From the NCBI RefSeq assembly GCF_026544205.1, contig NZ_JALNUI010000034.1, positions 1-35,984 on the forward strand: 35,984 nt of DNA, written 5' to 3'. This document shows positions 32,227-35,984 of this stretch, piece by piece. The translations under genes were made by a program, and so were the position numbers. Numbering within the stretch: the stretch's first letter is position 1; every line of letters begins with the position of its first letter. Source of the stretch: Curtobacterium sp. GC_Cur_3. Its GTDB lineage: Bacteria > Actinomycetota > Actinomycetes > Actinomycetales > Microbacteriaceae. The notes beneath the pieces are model-generated. The model searched no databases. It was not told the DNA's origin and saw only the letters and a list, made by a program, of their open reading frames with translations.

Positions 32227-32232
32227 TGCTAA
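32227..32232 (-). promoter_or_regulatory. -10 box of the antiporter operon
   Basis: TAGCAT on the minus strand gives a start point about 20 nt before the KhtT-like ATG. The 96-bp gap is divergent with the frameshifted membrane gene. Confidence 0.5.
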
Positions 32233-32283
32233 CCACCAGACGGCCCCGGGCATTCCGCCGACTGCTCTTCTGTGGATGCCGTC

Positions 32284-32289
32284 TACTGT
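32284..32289 (+). promoter_or_regulatory. -10 box of the frameshifted membrane gene (leaderless)
   Basis: TACTGT lies 7 nt before the ATG at 32297, the usual leaderless spacing in this window. This fixes the gene's start in a different frame from most of its coding sequence. Confidence 0.6.
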
Positions 32290-32296
32290 TCGGTCG

Positions 32297-32799
32297 ATGG
32301 GGAGAACTCGGATCGTCGTGGCCGTCGTCGGGGTGCTGGTCGTCACGGTGTATGCGGCACTGCTGGCGCTGCAGCACTCGTGCTGGATCCGCTCGCGGCG
32401 GTGCCCGGCACCTCGCTCGGCGCGATCCACGCACACCTCGAACGGCAGGGGTTCGACGTCCGCGGTGACGTCGTCGCCGTCCTCGTCACCGCGTCGATCG
32501 GCGTCGCCCTGGCGGTCGTGGTCGCGACGCTGACCCTGCACAAGCGCGTGGAACCGCACTTCGTCATCGCCTGGATGCTCGGACTCATCGCCGCTGGCGC
32601 GGTTCCGTTCTTCGTCGCCGGCTTCCAGCTCGGCACGGACGTCGCCGACGGCTACGGGGTCGGTGGCGGAGCCCACACCATCTGGGCCGGTGTCCTCTTC
32701 GTCGCCAGTGCGGTGGCGCTGGTCGCGATCCCGGTGGTGCTCGTGTTCGGCGAGCGCCGCCGTGCCCTCCGAGCCACGTCGACGACGCTGGTCGCCTGA
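32297..32799 (+). pseudogene. Small four-helix membrane protein gene broken by a one-base frameshift
   Basis: The frame starting at ATG 32297 encodes MGRTRIVVAVVGVLVVTVYA and on to ALLALQ, a clear first membrane helix, then becomes Arg/Ser-rich nonsense. The frame one base earlier continues with LVLDPLAAVPG, a dimerisation-like LGAIHAHLERQGF, and three more helices ending at TGA 32797-32799. Adding one base near 32374 (between CAG and CA) joins them into a protein of about 167 residues. The family is unknown. It could be a real inactivating deletion, a sequencing error or programmed frameshifting. An alternative ATG at 32272 is in the second frame but gives an Arg-rich, helix-free N-terminus. 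Confidence 0.7.
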
Positions 32800-32833
32800 C
32801 CCACGCGAGGCGCGCCTCCAGGCTGCCAAGACA

Positions 32834-32875
32834 GGACGGGAGGCCCGTGACCAGCTGGTCACGGGCCTCCCGTCC
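32834..32875. terminator. Bidirectional terminator, 42-bp perfect palindrome
   Basis: The 21-bp arm beginning GGACGGGAGGCCCGTG pairs with its exact complement with no loop bases beyond the centre CCAGCTGG. It sits between the convergent frameshifted gene and glpD and should work for both. Confidence 0.85.
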
Positions 32876-32892
32876 GGTGGGCGCTCAGCCGG

Positions 32893-34764
32893 TCAGCTCG
32901 GTTCGCTCGTCTTCTCGCCGATGACCTGCTCGTCGGAGGCCTTGGCGCCCTCGGCGCCGTCGCTCCGGCCACCCCCGGGCACGACGTCGTCCTCATCGAA
33001 GCCGAACGCGATGTCCGGGGCCTCGAGGCGGACGCGGTCCGCGGACTCGTCGTCGGGCTGGAGCTGCGACTCGCGCTCGGCGGCGACGCGTTTGCGGTAG
33101 TTCGCCACCTCAGCCTCGGTCTGCTCCTGGTCCCAGCCGAGCACGCCGGCCATGAGCCGCGCGGCGACGGGAGCAGCCGACTCGCCGCGGTCCCAGGCCT
33201 CGATCGAGATCCGCGTACGGCGGGCGAGGACGTCCTCGAGGTGCAGGGCGCCCTCGTGCGAGGCCGCGTAGACGACCTCGGCGCCGATGTAGTCGTCCGC
33301 TCCCGGGAGGGCCTCGGCGAGCGCCGGGTCCTCCTTCACGAGCTGCAGCACCTCGGTGGTCAGCGTGCCGTAGCGATTGAGCAGGTGCTCGATGCGGACC
33401 TTGTGCAGGCCGAACGACCGGGCGGTGCGACCGCGCTTGTTCCACGCGGCCGGGTAGCCCTCGGCGCCGAGCAGCGGGATGTCCTGCGTGGTGGACGCCG
33501 GGATCGTGCCGTCCATCGCGGCGACGGCCTCGTCGATGGCGTCCTTGCCCATCACGCGGTAGGTCGTCCACTTGCCACCGGCGACGACGACGAGGCCGGG
33601 CGCGGTGTGGGTGACGACGTGCTCGCGGCTGAGCTTCGAGGTCTGGTCGGACTCACCGGCCAGCAGCGGGCGGAGGCCGGCGTAGACGCCCTCGACGTCC
33701 TCGCGCGTCAGCGGCACCCGGAGGACCGTGTTGACGTGCTCGAGGATGTAGTCGATGTCCGCCGCGGTCGCCGCGGGGTGCGCCTTGTCGAGGTACCAGT
33801 CGGTGTCCGTCGTGCCGACGAGCCAGTGCCGGCCCCACGGGATCACGAACAACACGCTCTTCTCCGTGCGGAGGATCATGCCCATGTTCGACTGGAAGCG
33901 GTCGCGCGGGATGACGAGGTGCACGCCCTTGGACGCCCGGACCTTGAACTGCCCGCGGGTTCCGACCATCGCCTGGGTGTCGTCGGTCCAGACGCCCGTC
34001 GCGTTGACGACCTGCTTGGCCCGGATGTCGAACCGCTCGCCCGTCTGGATGTCGTGCGCGTGGGCACCGACGACGCGCTCACCGACCTTGATGAAGCCCT
34101 CGATGCGGATCCGAGCGGCGGCGTGGGCACCGTAGGCCGCGGCGGTCCGCACGAGCGAGGAGACGTAGCGGGCGTCGTCGACCTGCGCGTCGTAGTAGGT
34201 CATGCCGCCGACGAACGCGTCCTTCTTCAGCGACGGCATCGACTTCAGCACCTGCGTGCGGGTGAGGTGCCGGTGGTGCGGGACACCGGGAGGGCGACCG
34301 CCGGACCAGCTGAAGGCGTCGTACATCGCCATGCCGATCCCGATGTAGAAGCGCTCCCACACGCGGTGGTTGAGCGGGTAGAGGAAGCGGACGGGCTTCA
34401 CCAGGTGCGGGGCGATGCGCTGCAGCAGCAGGCCACGTTCGATGAGGGCCTCGCGCACCAGGGCGAAGTTGAGCTGCTCGAGGTACCGGATGCCGCCGTG
34501 CACGAGCTTCGACGACCGGCTCGACGTGCCAGAGCCCCAGTCGCGCGCCTCCACGATGCCGACGCTGAGACCACGGGTCACGGCGTCGAGGGCACTCCCG
34601 CCGCCGACGATCCCACCGCCGACGACCAGGACGTCGAGCTCCTTGGTCTTCAGCGTCTCGATGGCCGCCGCCCGTTCGTCCGGCCCGAGCTTCGCCCGCG
34701 GATCGAACCCTGCCGTGCCGAACGCACCCGTCGGTGCCTTCTTGCCTGAGACCGTCGTTGCCAT
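32893..34764 (-). CDS. glpD: Aerobic glycerol-3-phosphate dehydrogenase
   Basis: 623 residues. FAD-dependent, membrane-associated enzyme that oxidises glycerol 3-phosphate to DHAP and passes electrons to quinone. The N-terminal dinucleotide fold VLVVGGGIVGGGSALDAVTRG is followed by the GlpD signature GSGTSSRSSKLVHGGIRYLE, then PRFLYPL-like VRFLYPLNHRVWERF, VVNATGVWTDD, and GGKWTTYRVMGKDAIDEA. The DAO_C domain follows. The acidic C-terminal tail of about 45 residues beyond the fold is unremarkable. ATG 34764 has GGAGG 6 nt upstream. Probably cotranscribed with the GuaB3-like gene 94 bp upstream. Confidence 0.96.
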   Translation of the reverse strand: MATTVSGKKAPTGAFGTAGFDPRAKLGPDERAAAIETLKTKELDVLVVGGGIVGGGSALDAVTRGLSVGIVEARDWGSGTSSRSSKLVHGGIRYLEQLNFALVREALIERGLLLQRIAPHLVKPVRFLYPLNHRVWERFYIGIGMAMYDAFSWSGGRPPGVPHHRHLTRTQVLKSMPSLKKDAFVGGMTYYDAQVDDARYVSSLVRTAAAYGAHAAARIRIEGFIKVGERVVGAHAHDIQTGERFDIRAKQVVNATGVWTDDTQAMVGTRGQFKVRASKGVHLVIPRDRFQSNMGMILRTEKSVLFVIPWGRHWLVGTTDTDWYLDKAHPAATAADIDYILEHVNTVLRVPLTREDVEGVYAGLRPLLAGESDQTSKLSREHVVTHTAPGLVVVAGGKWTTYRVMGKDAIDEAVAAMDGTIPASTTQDIPLLGAEGYPAAWNKRGRTARSFGLHKVRIEHLLNRYGTLTTEVLQLVKEDPALAEALPGADDYIGAEVVYAASHEGALHLEDVLARRTRISIEAWDRGESAAPVAARLMAGVLGWDQEQTEAEVANYRKRVAAERESQLQPDDESADRVRLEAPDIAFGFDEDDVVPGGGRSDGAEGAKASDEQVIGEKTSEPS

Positions 34765-34779
34765 GGTCGCCTCCGCGCA

Positions 34780-34844
34780 CTCGCGTGCTCTGCTCAGGAG
34801 CTCGCGCCTGCCCCGCTCCGGAGCGCTCGCGTGCTCGTCTCAGG
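34780..34844. repeat. 19-bp direct repeat flanking a 12-bp palindrome
   Basis: CTCGCGTGCTCTGCTCAGG (34780-34798) and CTCGCGTGCTCGTCTCAGG (34826-34844) differ at two positions. Between them is the palindrome CGCTCCGGAGCG (34814-34825). It lies in the 94-bp gap between the GuaB3-like gene and glpD, with no evident promoter. Confidence 0.7.
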
Positions 34845-34858
34845 CGCCGGTGCCGCCG

Positions 34859-35977
34859 TCAGCGGTGGTAGGGCGCCACGACCACTTCTACTCGCTGGAA
34901 CTCCTTGACGTCGGAGTACCCGGTCGTCGCCATCGAGCGACGCAGGGCGCCGACGATGTTCGCGCGGCCGTCCCACGTCGGGGTGGGGCCGTTGAGGACG
35001 TCCTCGAGCGGGGCGATCGTGCCGACCTCGACCCGGCGGCCGCGGGGCAGCTCCGGGTGGTGGGCCTCGGCGCCCCAGTGGAAGCCACCGCCCGGTGCCT
35101 CGGAGGCACGGGCGAGCACGGTGCCGAGCATGACGGCGTCAGCGCCCATCGCGATCGCCTTGACGACGTCGCCGGCGGTGTCGAGCCCGCCGTCGGCGAT
35201 GACGTGCACGTAGCGGCCGCCGGACTCGTCCATGTAGTCGCGTCGGGCACCGGCGATGTCGGCCACCGCGGTCGCCATCGGGGCGTGGATGCCGAGCGCC
35301 GCGCGCGTGGTCGACGCCGCGCCGCCACCGAAGCCCACGAGGACGCCGGCAGCACCGGTGCGCATCAGGTGCAGCGCGGCCGTGTAGGTCGAGGCGCCGC
35401 CGACGATCACCGGGACGTCGAGCTCGTAGATGAACTTCTTGAGGTTGAGCGGCTCGGTGTTCTGCGAGACGTGCTCGGCGGAGACGGTGGTGCCGCGGAT
35501 GACGAACAGGTCGACACCGGCGTCGACGACCGTCTTGGAGAACTCCTGCGTGCGCTGTGGGCTGAGCGAGCCGGCGACCGGGACACCGGCGGCACGGATC
35601 TCGGCCAGGCGTGCGGTGATCAGCTCGGCCTTGACCGGCTCGGCGTAGATCTCCTGCATGCGCTTCGTGACGTTGCCGTCGGTGAGCGCGCGGATCTCGG
35701 CGTAGTAGGGCTCGGGGTCCTCGTACCGGGTCCAGAGGCCCTCGAGGTCGAGCACGCCGAGGATGCCGAGACGACCCATCTGGATGACCGTCGCGGGCGA
35801 GGACACGGAGTCCATCGGCGCCGCGAGGATCGGCGCTTCGAACGTGAAGGCGTCGATCGACCACTGGACGCTGACGTCCTGCGGGTCGCGGGTGCGCCGC
35901 GAGGGGACCACTGCGATGTCGTCGAACGCGTACGCCCGACGTCCGCGCTTGCCTGCACCGATCTCGACTTCACTCAC
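34859..35977 (-). CDS. guaB3: GuaB3 family IMP dehydrogenase-related protein
   Basis: 372 residues if started at GTG 35975-35977; the window ends 7 bp later, so an upstream start cannot be excluded. It has an IMPDH/GMP reductase TIM barrel without CBS domains. Visible are APILAAPMDSVSSP, SLSPQRTQEF, VIRGTTVSAEHVSQ, the substrate-phosphate segment YVHVIADGGLDTAGDVVKAIAMGADAVMLG and GGFHWGAEA near the flap. The active-site loop reads GGGAASTTR, so the catalytic cysteine position (about residue 222) is Ser. GuaB3 proteins in actinobacteria have no firmly established reaction; in cyanobacteria GuaB3 acts as a GMP reductase using Cys. Activity here is therefore doubtful. Confidence 0.92.
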   Translation of the reverse strand: MSEVEIGAGKRGRRAYAFDDIAVVPSRRTRDPQDVSVQWSIDAFTFEAPILAAPMDSVSSPATVIQMGRLGILGVLDLEGLWTRYEDPEPYYAEIRALTDGNVTKRMQEIYAEPVKAELITARLAEIRAAGVPVAGSLSPQRTQEFSKTVVDAGVDLFVIRGTTVSAEHVSQNTEPLNLKKFIYELDVPVIVGGASTYTAALHLMRTGAAGVLVGFGGGAASTTRAALGIHAPMATAVADIAGARRDYMDESGGRYVHVIADGGLDTAGDVVKAIAMGADAVMLGTVLARASEAPGGGFHWGAEAHHPELPRGRRVEVGTIAPLEDVLNGPTPTWDGRANIVGALRRSMATTGYSDVKEFQRVEVVVAPYHR

Positions 35978-35984
35978 CCGGCAA

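Noticed and set aside
32201..32296. c-di-AMP riboswitch before the KhtT-like gene
   Set aside because: The predicted 5' UTR is only about 20 nt, far too short for that riboswitch.
32272..32799. Intact gene starting at ATG 32272 in the second frame
   Set aside because: Its first 35 residues are Arg/Gly-rich without a helix, whereas the leaderless ATG at 32297 gives a proper membrane helix, so a frameshift explains the data better.

Overview
The window is about 36 kb of very GC-rich chromosome from an actinobacterium. Gene content and order fit a Microbacteriaceae member; Curtobacterium or a close relative is my best guess, but I could not run a search. The signs are a sucC-sucD-perM-purN-purH block also seen in mycobacteria, a GuaB3-type protein beside glycerol-3-phosphate dehydrogenase, DUF3817 next to guaA, many GTG starts, ATGA/GTGA gene overlaps, and many genes whose start codon lies 6-7 nt after a TAnnnT -10 box (leaderless). 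I see no rRNA, tRNA, CRISPR array, prophage or transposase gene. It reads as core chromosome with a few accessory islets.

Layout. 1-651: the 3' end of an unidentified gene, a strong terminator, and a convergent intergenic region with a 19-bp tandem repeat. 652-5335 (minus): a heterodimeric ABC exporter pair and a DUF805 membrane protein, behind a leader of about 480 nt with a good promoter and a possible small ORF. 5359-11813 (minus): sucC-sucD, then perM-purN-purH with extra promoters at perM and purN. 11945-14935 (plus): a RecQ-like helicase, a small acidic protein, and an MpaB/DUF2236 oxygenase-like gene with a large hairpin in its first codons.

14943-18139 (plus) is the most interesting unit: a PRPP-synthetase-like gene, a nicotinamide phosphoribosyltransferase (nadV) and an NrtR-like regulator, joined by 4-bp overlaps and expressed from a leaderless promoter whose -35 lies in a perfect 7-3-7 palindrome. 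This looks like a self-contained, autoregulated NAD salvage operon. It is followed by a pyridoxamine-phosphate-oxidase-like gene, an AqpZ aquaporin and a GNAT acetyltransferase. 20228-26085 (minus): Gfo/Idh/MocA oxidoreductase, LacI regulator, glycerophosphodiesterase and PcrA/UvrD1 helicase.

26239-27167 (plus) is a Bax-inhibitor-1-like membrane protein. The intergenic region after it holds two terminators, a G-quadruplex tract and a perfect 22-bp inverted repeat. 27425-32232 (minus): a KhtT/KhtU-like K+/H+ antiporter pair, SURF1, DUF3817 and guaA. 32297-32799 (plus): a leaderless membrane-protein gene broken by a one-base frameshift. 32834-35977: a 42-bp perfect palindrome terminator, then glpD and a GuaB3-like protein lacking the IMPDH cysteine.

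A recurring theme is compact junctions. In three places the TAG stop of one gene forms the first three bases of the next gene's -10 box, and GNAT and pcrA share a CTAG for both stop codons. Purine and NAD metabolism are well represented (purN, purH, guaA, guaB3, prs-like, nadV).
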